This document shows, one piece after another, positions 13,626 to 21,295 of a stretch of 23,673 bases of DNA. The notes beneath the pieces were generated by a model, which ran no database searches, was not told the DNA's origin, and saw nothing but the letters and a program-made list of their open reading frames with translations. Origin of the DNA: an uncultured bacterium (GTDB taxonomy: Bacteria > Actinomycetota > Coriobacteriia > Coriobacteriales > Coriobacteriaceae); assembly GCA_905215835.1 (NCBI GenBank), contig CAJMRR010000008.1, positions 1 through 23,673 on the forward strand, in the 5' to 3' direction. A program made the translations under genes and the position numbers. The number at the start of each line of letters is the position of its first letter. The stretch's first letter is position 1.

Positions 13626-15701
13626 ATGGGTGCTCCCAAGACCGGCAATGTAAGGAACGTGGTGCTCGTAGGCCAAGGCGGGGTGGGCAAGTCTTCACTC
13701 GCCGAGGCCATGCTCCACCTTTCCGGCAAGACCGCCCGCCTGGGCGGCCACGACGGCACCAAGCCCACGCTCGACTATGACCCCGAAGAGGTCAAGCGTG
13801 CATTTTCCATCTCGACGACCATCGCGCCGATCGACTGGAAGGGCGCGCGCATCAACGTGCTCGATGCCCCGTGCTACCCCGATTTTATCGGCGACGCCTT
13901 TGCCGCGATGAGCGTCTGCGAGACGGCTCTGTTTGTGGTCGACGCCGAGGCCGGCCCGCAGCCTACGACGGTTAAGCTCTGGTATGCCGCCGAGGACCTG
14001 CGCCTGGCGCGTGCGGTGTTCGTAAACCGCCTGTCGCGCTCCGAGGCCAGCTTTGCGACCACGATGGACCTGCTGCAAGAGCGCTTTGGCACGCGCCTGG
14101 GCGCCGTGACCCTTCCCTGGGGCGAGGGCGAGGACTTTGACGGCATCATCGACCTGGTGCGCATGAAGGCGCGCCATTGCAACGGCACCGAAGCCGTTGA
14201 GTCGGAGATTCCCGAGGAGTATCGTGCCCAGGCCGAGGAAGCCCATGACCATCTGTGCGAGCTGGTGGCCGAGGCTGACGATGAGCTGATGATGAAGTAC
14301 CTGGAAGGCGAGGAGACGCTGACGCAGGAGGAGCTTGAGGGCTTGCTGTCGAAGGCGATTGCCGAGCGCATCTTTGTGCCGGTCTTTGCGGGCGATTGCA
14401 TTAAGGAGCAGGGCGTCAACTCGCTGATGGACGACATTGCCACATACTTCCCGGCGCCGACGGACTACGGCGAGATGCCGCTCATCGACGGCGATTCGCT
14501 CAAGATTTCGAGCGACGATGATCGTCCGGTGGCGTTTGTGTTTAAGACCCTGGCCGATCCGCAGCAGGGTCGCATCAGCTTTATCAAGGTGCTGACGGGT
14601 ACGCTTGAGCCGGGTCTTGAGCTGATCAACGCGCGTACCCGCAAGAGCGATCGTCTGGCCCACCTGTATGTGATGTGCGGCCGTGACATGACCGAGGTCG
14701 GTCACGCCTATGCCGGTGACATCATCGTGGCGCCCAAGCTGGCTGCCGAGACGGGTGACACACTCTCCATTACCGGTAAGGTCGAGGCGGCGGCGTTTAA
14801 GTTCCCCAACTCGCAGTACCGCATTGCCATCGAGGCCGAGAACCGTGGCGACGAAGAGAAGCTCTATACGTTTATCGAGAAGGCGTGCAAGGCTGATCCG
14901 ACCATGAGCATCGATCGTGACGAGGAGACTGGCCAGACCATCATTTCGGCGGTGGGTGAGGCGCAGGTTTCGGTGCTGCTCAACCGTTTGGAGGATCGCA
15001 CCAAAGTCGTGGCCAAGAGCGTGCCGATCCGCATTCCGTATCGCGAGACCATTCGCCGTACGGCAAGTGCCCAGGGCCGCCATAAGAAGCAGACCGGCGG
15101 CGCCGGTCAGTACGGCGACTGCTGGCTGCGCGTGGAGCCGCTCATTGGGCCCGACGGCACGAGCGACGGCTATGAGTTTGTGGACGAGGTCGTGGGCGGC
15201 CGCATTCCGCGATCGCTGATCCCCGCCGTGGACAAGGGCGTCCAGGAGACCATGAAGGACGGCATCATTGCCGGCTATCCGCTCACGGGCATTCGCGTTG
15301 CTGTGTACGACGGCTCGTATCACAGCGTCGACTCCAACGAGATGGCGTTCCGCGCGGCGGCTCGCATCGGCCTGCGCAAGGCATGCGCCGATGCCGACCC
15401 GGTGGTGCTGGAGCCCATCGAGGAAATCACGGTGACTATCCCCGAGAGCTACGCCGGCGCCGTGATGGGCGACATCTCGGCATCGCGCGGTCGCGTGACG
15501 GGCATGGAGACCGATGAGCGCGGCGATACCGCGGTTATTGCCCAGGCGCCGCTGGCCGAGCTGACGGATTACTCGACGCGCCTGCGCTCTATCACGCGCG
15601 GCACGGGTGACTTTACCATGAAGCCCGCAGGCTATGAGCAGGTGCCTTATGACGTTCAGGCCAAGCTGGTCGAGCGCTATGAGGAGGGCCGCGCCAAGTA
15701 A
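13626..15701 (+). CDS. Elongation factor G paralogue (EF-G2-like) with degenerate GTPase motifs
   Basis: Protein of 691 residues with the full EF-G architecture: G domain, domain II, then III-V (domain IV around RRTASAQGRHKKQTGGAGQ, ending with an EF-G C-terminal domain). The P-loop GQGGVGKS (16-23) is intact. The DxxGH motif reads DAPCYPDF (80-87), so the catalytic His is Tyr and the Gly is Cys. NKxD reads NRLS (134-137) and the SAL motif is replaced by FAGDC. This places it with EF-G2-type paralogues, which also have Tyr for His, rather than the canonical FusA. The role is unknown: slow or ribosome-bound GTPase, recycling, or stress. AAGGAGG lies 5 nt before the ATG. A 37-codon upstream extension of the frame has no such site. 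Confidence 0.88.
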   Translation: MGAPKTGNVRNVVLVGQGGVGKSSLAEAMLHLSGKTARLGGHDGTKPTLDYDPEEVKRAFSISTTIAPIDWKGARINVLDAPCYPDFIGDAFAAMSVCETALFVVDAEAGPQPTTVKLWYAAEDLRLARAVFVNRLSRSEASFATTMDLLQERFGTRLGAVTLPWGEGEDFDGIIDLVRMKARHCNGTEAVESEIPEEYRAQAEEAHDHLCELVAEADDELMMKYLEGEETLTQEELEGLLSKAIAERIFVPVFAGDCIKEQGVNSLMDDIATYFPAPTDYGEMPLIDGDSLKISSDDDRPVAFVFKTLADPQQGRISFIKVLTGTLEPGLELINARTRKSDRLAHLYVMCGRDMTEVGHAYAGDIIVAPKLAAETGDTLSITGKVEAAAFKFPNSQYRIAIEAENRGDEEKLYTFIEKACKADPTMSIDRDEETGQTIISAVGEAQVSVLLNRLEDRTKVVAKSVPIRIPYRETIRRTASAQGRHKKQTGGAGQYGDCWLRVEPLIGPDGTSDGYEFVDEVVGGRIPRSLIPAVDKGVQETMKDGIIAGYPLTGIRVAVYDGSYHSVDSNEMAFRAAARIGLRKACADADPVVLEPIEEITVTIPESYAGAVMGDISASRGRVTGMETDERGDTAVIAQAPLAELTDYSTRLRSITRGTGDFTMKPAGYEQVPYDVQAKLVERYEEGRAK

Positions 15702-15737
15702 CGCGTGGTTTTGCCTGCAACATGCATGCCGATGCAA

Positions 15738-15770
15738 GGGCCGCCCTGGGTAACCGGGGCGGCTCTTTTT
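15738..15770 (+). terminator. Terminator of the EF-G-like gene
   Basis: A 9- to 10-bp GC stem with a wobble (15738-15746 with 15757-15765) is followed by five T residues. Confidence 0.88.
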
Positions 15771-15776
15771 GATCCC

Positions 15777-15810
15777 TTGGGGACGGAGGAAAACGGATCA
15801 TTTTTTTGGG
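15777..15810. repeat. GGGGACGGA-type intergenic sequence with T7 run
   Basis: TTGGGGACGGAGGAAAACGG begins at 15777 and runs into a seven-T stretch. It shares GGGGAC(A/G)GA with the arms of the palindrome at 6738-6795 and lies between convergent genes. Membership of a repeat family is an inference. Confidence 0.35.
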
Positions 15811-15831
15811 TTACGGGCGGCGCTGTCGGTA

Positions 15832-16815
15832 CTAGTCGCCAGATGCCTGGTTGCGGCCGGTGGCGTAGTCGATCTGCACATGCGGCTGCAGGTTGTAGCA
15901 GTACACGTGGAAGCAGAGGGTCTTGCCGTGGTCCTCGATCGATTGCGCCTCAAGGCGCACGCCACGGCAGACAAGTTCCTCTTCGTTGTACATGGGCGTG
16001 ACGCGGTAGAGAACATGGTTGCCCGTGTCGTGGATGTAGTTAAGAATCTGCTCCTCAAACGGTAGCATGCCCGTCTCGTTGAGATAGCGCGTGCCGGTGA
16101 GGAGATTTTTGCGGTTGGCGTTTTCGCCGCAGAGCGACCAGGCGATAAGGTGGCAGCGATTGTAGAGGCTCTGGCCCGGAATAAAGTCGTAGCGCTGCTG
16201 GTGCCAACCGGCAGGATGGATACGCGAGATATCGCCGCGCTCGCCTTGACCGAGTGATTCGGGGCCCACGCAGGCGAGTGCTTTGCGGGTGCGGCCCAGG
16301 CTGTCGAGCTTGGAGAACTTCTTAAAGCAGCCCTCTTCTGTAGCACGCTCGTATTCATCGAGCGTGAATGATGGTGTGCCGAGCGGGTGCGTGCTGTCGG
16401 CGCGAAGGGCAACGTAGGGGTTGCCGGCGTAGTCGGGAATGCTGCTGAGATAAACACCGCGGGCGCGGTTGAGGTCGGGGTTTTCGACCTCGTCGATGGG
16501 GGTGGCGGCACTGTCCGCGGAAACGTCGTCATCGGTGTCGGTTGCGGCGGAATCGGAGCCATCGCCAGAGTCCTGGCTGTTTTGAGGGTCCGGGGAGCTC
16601 GCCGTTCCCGATTCGAGCCGGGCAACCAGGTCTGCCTCGTCGTCGGTGCGGCTGGGGCTCTCGTTTTGTTTTTCGGCCAGAGCCGCCGCTTGCTCATCGC
16701 TTTGCGGCGACAGCAGCTTGGGCGCCCCGTCAAGCGATCCCGTAAACAGCGCAAACCCTAGCACCACGGTGGTGCCGATGAAAAGTATTTGCTTGTAGGC
16801 GGGCTTGCGCGACAT
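15832..16815 (-). CDS. Membrane-anchored DNA/RNA non-specific endonuclease
   Basis: Probable cell-surface nuclease, 327 residues. A signal anchor (about residues 9-27) is followed by an acidic Ser/Asp/Ala linker (about 50-112) and a beta-beta-alpha-metal nuclease domain (about 120-320). The catalytic region reads YNRCHLIAWSLCGENANRKN (218-237), with His222 as the likely base and Asn237 as the metal ligand. GTRYLNETGMLPFE follows, as in streptococcal-type DNases. The D of the common DRGH motif is N here. Several Cys residues (163, 182, 221, 229, 283, 301, 306) suggest disulphides outside the cell. The ATG has AGGAG 6 nt upstream and an extended -10 at 16854-16849. Roles in nucleotide scavenging, competition or DNA uptake are all possible. 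Confidence 0.88.
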   Translation of the reverse strand: MSRKPAYKQILFIGTTVVLGFALFTGSLDGAPKLLSPQSDEQAAALAEKQNESPSRTDDEADLVARLESGTASSPDPQNSQDSGDGSDSAATDTDDDVSADSAATPIDEVENPDLNRARGVYLSSIPDYAGNPYVALRADSTHPLGTPSFTLDEYERATEEGCFKKFSKLDSLGRTRKALACVGPESLGQGERGDISRIHPAGWHQQRYDFIPGQSLYNRCHLIAWSLCGENANRKNLLTGTRYLNETGMLPFEEQILNYIHDTGNHVLYRVTPMYNEEELVCRGVRLEAQSIEDHGKTLCFHVYCYNLQPHVQIDYATGRNQASGD

Positions 16816-16848
16816 TGAGGCTCCTGGATGGACGGTTGGGAATCTACC

Positions 16849-16854
16849 AGTCTA
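16849..16854 (-). promoter_or_regulatory. Extended -10 of the nuclease gene
   Basis: TGCTAGACT on the minus strand (hexamer 16854-16849) ends 33 nt before the ATG. The -35 is poor, as expected for an extended -10 promoter. Confidence 0.45.
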
Positions 16855-16900
16855 GCAGGAGCCGGCAAGGGCCGTTCTGTCGAACAAATACTTAAGATTT

Positions 16901-16929
16901 GAGACAAACGCTACTGATTCATTTGTCCC
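16901..16929 (-). terminator. Possible stem-loop after the LacI-family gene
   Basis: GAGACAAA (16901-16908) pairs with TTTGTCCC (16922-16929) with one G-T pair and a 13-nt loop, just past the stop of the minus-strand regulator gene. There is no T-run, so terminator function is doubtful. Confidence 0.25.
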
Positions 16930-16934
16930 GCGGT

Positions 16935-17945
16935 CTAGATCGAGGTGGAGTCGAGCCAGTTGAGCTTGCACTCGAGAATGCGCTGCTCGCCGGGTTCGCT
17001 GCTTCCGTCAAGTAGGGCGAGCAGCATCTCGGCTGCTTCGCGACCTTCTTGGTCGACGGGCTCGATGATGGTGGAGACGGTCGGTGTGGTGAGATTAGTC
17101 CAGTCTTCGCAGTTGAGTCCCAAAAGGCCGATTTGCTGCGGAAGCAGATGGGCCATTGGCTGGAGGGCCTTGTAGACACGGGGAAGTGCCCACTGATTTT
17201 GCACGAAGATAAGGGTTCGCTTGGCGGGATTGAACTTGAATTTAAAGTATTCGGTGAGCTCGTTGATTGACGGCTTGTTGTGATCGATGGGAATCGCTTT
17301 GTAGAGCTGCCCGTTCGCTGCCAGCGCCTCGGCATACCCCTGAAAACGCTCCATGCGGGTGCGCATTTCGGTCATGTTGGCGGCAATGGAAAAGAAATCT
17401 TCGTAGCCGGCGTCGAGGAGTGCCTGTGTGGCGTTGTACACGCCGTCGTAAAGGTTGGTTTTGATCCAGCTGGTACCTGGGCTATAGATGGCCGCATCGA
17501 AAAAGACGACCGGCTTGCCGGCGCGTCTAATGCGGTCATGCACGGCTTTGAAGTTTGCCGTGGGCTGGATGATAAAGCCATCGACGCCCAGCGAGAGCAT
17601 CTTGTCGACGTACATGAGCTCGGTCTCGGGGTTAAAGTTGCTCGTGCAAACGACCGTCTGGTAGCCCGCGGGGAGCATGACCTGCTCCATGCCATTGAGA
17701 ACGAGCCCCGCCCATTTGTTGGTGTTATCCAAAATGATGATGGCAATGACGTGGGTTTGCTTGCCGGTGAGCGTCTGCGCTTGGGCGTTGGGAACGTATC
17801 CGAGTTCCTTAATGACGCGCGCGATTTTGTTCTGCGTCTTCTCGCTAAGCTTTTCTCGTTTGTCGTTGAGGTAATACGAGACGCTTGCCGTCGAGGTTCC
17901 CGCCTCTCGAGCGACGTCTGCGATCGTAACGCGCTGTTTTGCCAC
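16935..17945 (-). CDS. LacI-family transcriptional regulator
   Basis: DNA-binding sugar-responsive regulator, 336 residues. The N-terminal helix-turn-helix VTIADVAREAGTSTASVSYY is canonical, followed by the hinge region (GYVPNAQAQTLTGKQT) and a periplasmic-binding-protein-like effector domain (about 58-330). I chose a GTG start at 17945, because GGAAGGAG lies 5 nt upstream. The ATG at 17981 has no ribosome site and would add 12 residues before the DNA-binding domain. It is divergent from the PTS-aldolase-transaldolase-transketolase operon and most likely represses it, releasing when a sugar or sugar phosphate binds. Tandem LacI-like operators lie in the shared gap. Confidence 0.93.
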   Translation of the reverse strand: MAKQRVTIADVAREAGTSTASVSYYLNDKREKLSEKTQNKIARVIKELGYVPNAQAQTLTGKQTHVIAIIILDNTNKWAGLVLNGMEQVMLPAGYQTVVCTSNFNPETELMYVDKMLSLGVDGFIIQPTANFKAVHDRIRRAGKPVVFFDAAIYSPGTSWIKTNLYDGVYNATQALLDAGYEDFFSIAANMTEMRTRMERFQGYAEALAANGQLYKAIPIDHNKPSINELTEYFKFKFNPAKRTLIFVQNQWALPRVYKALQPMAHLLPQQIGLLGLNCEDWTNLTTPTVSTIIEPVDQEGREAAEMLLALLDGSSEPGEQRILECKLNWLDSTSI

Positions 17946-18167
17946 AGCGACTCCTTCCGACAGATGAGCATTTTCCAACATGATGACTTTGAGTCTTGGT
18001 GAAGGATACGCTTCGGTGAGCGGCTTTTTCCTTTCATATGAGTATGCAACAAATGCGGCATACGGGTGGGGTCGAAATTTGTGACCGGCATGCGCATCTG
18101 CCGTCTACCGAGAAAATCAAATACTTCTTGACTTTTGAAATCGAGGGCAAAATCGCAGGATTCATTT

Positions 18168-18200
18168 TTGGTTAAACGCATAACTAAATCGCATAACCAA
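18168..18200. promoter_or_regulatory. Tandem LacI-type operator candidates
   Basis: Two 14-mers, GTTAAACGCATAAC (18171-18184) and CTAAATCGCATAAC (18184-18197), agree at 11 of 14 positions and share CGCATAAC with a 13-bp period. The first is a partial palindrome about a central CG, as LacI-family sites usually are. The pair is bracketed by TTGGTTA (18168-18174) and TAACCAA (18194-18200). It lies in the 415-bp gap between the divergent regulator and PTS genes, about 30 bp upstream of the PTS -35. Confidence 0.45.
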
Positions 18201-18230
18201 CGCTCTGACCTGCGCGTTTACCGAAATAAG

Positions 18231-18260
18231 CTGGCATTAAGAAAAACGAGCACCTATATT
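18231..18260 (+). promoter_or_regulatory. Candidate promoter of the sugar operon
   Basis: CTGGCA (18231-18236), 18 nt, TATATT (18255-18260). The leader to the ATG at 18361 is about 95 nt and contains the perfect 12-bp palindrome CGGAGGCCTCCG (18305-18316). A TTGACT at 18129-18134 lacks a good -10. I see no gene in 17946-18360. Confidence 0.45.
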
Positions 18261-18360
18261 GTTCTTGTCGAAAAGACAGCAAGTCCAAACGGCAGGGGAT
18301 GCTCCGGAGGCCTCCGCAAACGGTGTCTTGCGCACGCAACTCTATGAAAAGAGGGAAGCA

Positions 18361-19833
18361 ATGAAGATCGTAGGCGTTGCCGCCTGTACTGTGGGTATCG
18401 CCCACACGTATATGGCCCAGAAGGCGATTCAGGATGAATGCGCCGCCCGTGGCATCGAGTGCAAGGTCGAGGCTCAGGGTGGCCTGGGTATCGAGAATGA
18501 GCTCACGCAGGAAGACGTGGACTCCGCCGACCTGGTCCTGGAGTCCGTCGACGTGGGTGTCGAGAACGAGGACCGTTTTGAGCAGAAGATGGCCGAGGGC
18601 AAGTTCCTGAAGGTCGGCACCTCTGATGTAATCGCCGATCCGGTAAAGATCATCGACCAGGCCATTGAGATCATCAAGGCGACGGGTGGCGCCGTTGACG
18701 CGCCCAAGGCCGAGGCCAAGGCAGAGAAGAAGGCCGTCTCCGCTGCCCCGCAGGCCCCGACACCGGCGTCCAAGCAGTCTATCTTTGCCGATCCTGGCAA
18801 GACGCTGCTCAATGCATTCAATACCGGCGTTTCCTATTTTATCCCCATCGTCGTTATCGGCGGCGTGTTTCTTGCCTTCTCGCTGGCATCCGGTACCGCC
18901 GGCGCCAACGGCATGGAGGTTACGAACCCGCTGATGGTGAGCCTTAACACCATCGGCATGGCCGGCATCTCCATGATGATCCCGGTGCTTGCGGCATACA
19001 TCTCCTACTCGATGGCCGGCAAGCCCGCGCTCGCCCCCGGTTTTGTCCTGGGCTACCTGGTCAACAACGCAGTCGTTACCCCTAACGGCAACAGCGTTTC
19101 GACCGGCTTCTTGGGCGCCATGATCATGGCGGTCATCTGCGGCTACTTTGTCCGCTGGATGAAGACCTGGAAGGTCAACAACACCATCCAGACCATCATG
19201 CCCATCCTGATCATCCCGATTCTGACCTCGCTTGTCCTGGGCATGGCCTATATCTACATCCTGGCCACGCCGCTTGGCTTTGTGATGGACTGGCTCACCG
19301 GCGTGCTCGGCAGCCTGCAGGGCGGTTCCGCAGTTGTCCTGGGTCTGGTCATTGGCGTTATGACCGCCTTCGATATGGGTGGCCCCATCAACAAGACCGC
19401 CTCGACCTTCACCATGGCCATCATGGCCTCCGGTATCTACGGTCCTAACGGTATGTTCCGCGTCGCCGTCGCCGTTCCCCCGATCGCCTGTGGCCTCGCT
19501 GCGCTCATCGCCAAGAACAAGTTCGATGACGCTGACCGCCAGATGGGCATCTCCGCGCTGTTCATGGGCTGCATCGGTATTACCGAGGGCGCTATCCCCT
19601 TCGCGGTCAAGGACCTCGGTCACACCCTGCCCGGCATTTGCATCGGCTCTGCCGTGGGTGCGGCACTTGCCGCCTTCCAGGGCATCGACTGCTACGTCCC
19701 GCACGGTGGCTTTATCGTCGCCCTTGCCACCAACAACGTCGCGCTGTTCTGCCTGGACATCGTGATTGGCGCCGTGGTCGCCGCTGCAATCCTGATTGCC
19801 ATGAAGCCCACGCTCGATAAGCAGGCCAAGTAA
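18361..19833 (+). CDS. PTS fructose-family transporter, EIIB-EIIC fusion
   Basis: Membrane permease and phosphotransfer protein, 490 residues. It imports a sugar while phosphorylating it with phosphate from HPr via EIIA. EIIB covers about 1-105 with phospho-Cys9 in VAACTVGIAHTYMAQ; fructose-family EIIB usually has CPTGIAHT, so CTVG is a variant. An Ala/Lys/Glu/Pro linker (about 110-140) leads to EIIC (about 145-485) with many membrane spans and the conserved TAFDMGGPINKTA. No EIIA domain is fused or encoded in the window, so one must come from elsewhere. The ATG at 18361 follows GAGGGAAGCA; the frame is open back to 18259 without a ribosome site. First gene of the operon; the sugar is not predictable from sequence alone. 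Confidence 0.93.
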   Translation: MKIVGVAACTVGIAHTYMAQKAIQDECAARGIECKVEAQGGLGIENELTQEDVDSADLVLESVDVGVENEDRFEQKMAEGKFLKVGTSDVIADPVKIIDQAIEIIKATGGAVDAPKAEAKAEKKAVSAAPQAPTPASKQSIFADPGKTLLNAFNTGVSYFIPIVVIGGVFLAFSLASGTAGANGMEVTNPLMVSLNTIGMAGISMMIPVLAAYISYSMAGKPALAPGFVLGYLVNNAVVTPNGNSVSTGFLGAMIMAVICGYFVRWMKTWKVNNTIQTIMPILIIPILTSLVLGMAYIYILATPLGFVMDWLTGVLGSLQGGSAVVLGLVIGVMTAFDMGGPINKTASTFTMAIMASGIYGPNGMFRVAVAVPPIACGLAALIAKNKFDDADRQMGISALFMGCIGITEGAIPFAVKDLGHTLPGICIGSAVGAALAAFQGIDCYVPHGGFIVALATNNVALFCLDIVIGAVVAAAILIAMKPTLDKQAK

Positions 19834-19848
19834 ACCTTTAAGGACTCC

Positions 19849-19936
19849 GGTTGTGCGGAGGGATGGATTTGACTCCGCACAACCGCCCCTACACAACAAA
19901 ATCCATCCGTACTGATAGGGCCCACATCTGGGTCCC
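19849..19936 (+). ncRNA. Structured intercistronic RNA, pseudoknot-capable
   Basis: A perfect 12-bp hairpin, GGTTGTGCGGAG (19849-19860) with CTCCGCACAACC (19873-19884), has a 12-nt loop. The first ten loop bases, GGATGGATTT (19861-19870), are perfectly complementary to AAATCCATCC at 19899-19908. Another stem, GGGCCCA with TGGG(T)CCC, follows at 19918-19936. The loop pairing could make an H-type pseudoknot, probably with fewer than ten loop pairs for steric reasons, or compete with another fold. There is no T-run. It sits between the PTS and GatZ-like genes and may set their relative expression. Confidence 0.6.
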
Positions 19937-19977
19937 AGGGAACTTTTGTCAAAAATCCTCTGGAGAAGGAGAACAAA

Positions 19978-21252
19978 ATGTCCAACCTCACCATCCGTCA
20001 GGCCGTTCAGGGCATGCTCAAGCTGCAGGATAGCGGCGATCACGCAACCATGGTCGGCATTGGCCCCATGAGCCCCAACCTGATTCAGGCCGTGTTCGAG
20101 CTTGCCAAGGACGAGGATTTCCCGCCCATGTTTATCGCCAGCCGCAACCAGGTCGATATGGACGATATGGGCGCCGGCTACGTCAACGGTTGGGACCAGA
20201 CGCGCTTTGCCGCCGACATCAAGAAGGTTGCCGACGAGGTGGGTTACACCGGTCCGTACTACCTGTGCCGCGATCACGGCGGTCCGTGGCAGCGCGACGA
20301 GGAGCGTAACGCCCACCTGCCCGAGGACGAGGCCATGGAGCTCGCCCGCAAGTCCTTCGTCGCCGACATGGAGGCGGGCTTTGACCTGCTGATGGTCGAC
20401 CCCACCAAGGACCCCTATCAGATCGGCAAGGTTATTCCGCTCGACGTGGTGCTTCGCCGCACGATCGATCTTATCGACTACCTTGAGCAGTACCGTCGCG
20501 AGCATAACCTGCCCGAGGTCGCCTATGAGGTCGGTACCGAGGAGACCAATGGCGGCTTGACCTCTACCGATAAGTACGAGGAGTTCATTTCTCAGCTGCA
20601 GCCCGAGCTCGAGAAGCGCGGCTGCCCCATGCCCACCTTTATCGTCGGCCAGACCGGCACCCTTACCCGCTGGACGGAGCAGGTCGGTCACTACAACTTC
20701 AAGAACGCCCGCGAGCTTGCCGATATGGCCAAGCGCTATGGCGTGGGCCTGAAGGAGCACAACGCCGACTATCTGGACGACGCGACGCTGCTCGAGCACA
20801 TCCCGGCACACGTGACCGCCTCCAACGTCGCTCCGCAGTATGGCACCGAGGAGACCCGCGCCTACCTCAAGCTCTGCGCCACCGAGCAGATCCTGGTCGA
20901 CAACGGTCTGTGCGATGACCCCTCCGACCTGTATCACACGCTGCTGGTCAAGGCTATCAAGACCGAGCGCTGGCGCAAGTGGATGACTGGCGACGACGTC
21001 AACCTGCAGGTCGATGACATCCTTGCCGACGATGAGCTCAGCCTGAAGATCCTGGATGTCTCCGGCCACTATGCGTTCAACGATCCCGAGGTCAAGGAGC
21101 AGGTCGAGAAGCTCTATCGCAACCTCGCTGCCCAGGACATCGACGGCAAGCGCTTTGTGATCGAGCACATCAAGCGCCCGATCAAGCAGTACGTCGTCGG
21201 TCTTAACCTCAAGGGCGTCACGAGCCGCATCGAGAAGGCTCTCGAGGACTAA
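19978..21252 (+). CDS. GatZ/KbaZ-like protein (tagatose-bisphosphate aldolase non-catalytic subunit family)
   Basis: A 424-residue member of the GatZ/KbaZ family (formerly mislabelled tagatose-6-phosphate kinase). In E. coli these proteins stabilise the class II aldolase GatY/KbaY. Family landmarks here are SRNQVD (55-60), DHGGPWQ (99-105), YEVGTEETNGG (183-193) and KEHNADY (259-265). The region around residue 99 reads CRDHGGPW, where I recall GGDHLGPNRW in E. coli KbaZ. No GatY/KbaY partner is encoded nearby, so it may act alone, for instance as a ketose-phosphate epimerase or aldolase. Such C4-epimerase activity has been claimed for relatives, to my recollection. AAGGAG lies 6 nt before the ATG. 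It follows the structured RNA and precedes transaldolase. Confidence 0.85.
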   Translation: MSNLTIRQAVQGMLKLQDSGDHATMVGIGPMSPNLIQAVFELAKDEDFPPMFIASRNQVDMDDMGAGYVNGWDQTRFAADIKKVADEVGYTGPYYLCRDHGGPWQRDEERNAHLPEDEAMELARKSFVADMEAGFDLLMVDPTKDPYQIGKVIPLDVVLRRTIDLIDYLEQYRREHNLPEVAYEVGTEETNGGLTSTDKYEEFISQLQPELEKRGCPMPTFIVGQTGTLTRWTEQVGHYNFKNARELADMAKRYGVGLKEHNADYLDDATLLEHIPAHVTASNVAPQYGTEETRAYLKLCATEQILVDNGLCDDPSDLYHTLLVKAIKTERWRKWMTGDDVNLQVDDILADDELSLKILDVSGHYAFNDPEVKEQVEKLYRNLAAQDIDGKRFVIEHIKRPIKQYVVGLNLKGVTSRIEKALED

Positions 21253-21257
21253 GTAGT

Positions 21258-21281
21258 TCCGGCGTTTTGACAAACGCCGGA
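21258..21281 (+). terminator. Stem-loop after the GatZ-like gene
   Basis: A perfect 10-bp stem (21258-21267 with 21272-21281) closes a TGAC loop. No T-run follows, so it is more likely a 3'-end-protecting or pausing hairpin than a full terminator. Confidence 0.5.
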
Positions 21282-21295
21282 CCGGTCGACGCTGT

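Noticed and set aside
13695..15737. A 680-codon open frame on the minus strand
   Set aside because: Antisense to the EF-G-like gene; no motifs or ribosome site.
17946..17981. ATG start for the LacI-family regulator
   Set aside because: No ribosome site there. GTG at 17945 has GGAAGGAG at the right distance and begins just before the DNA-binding domain, as is usual.
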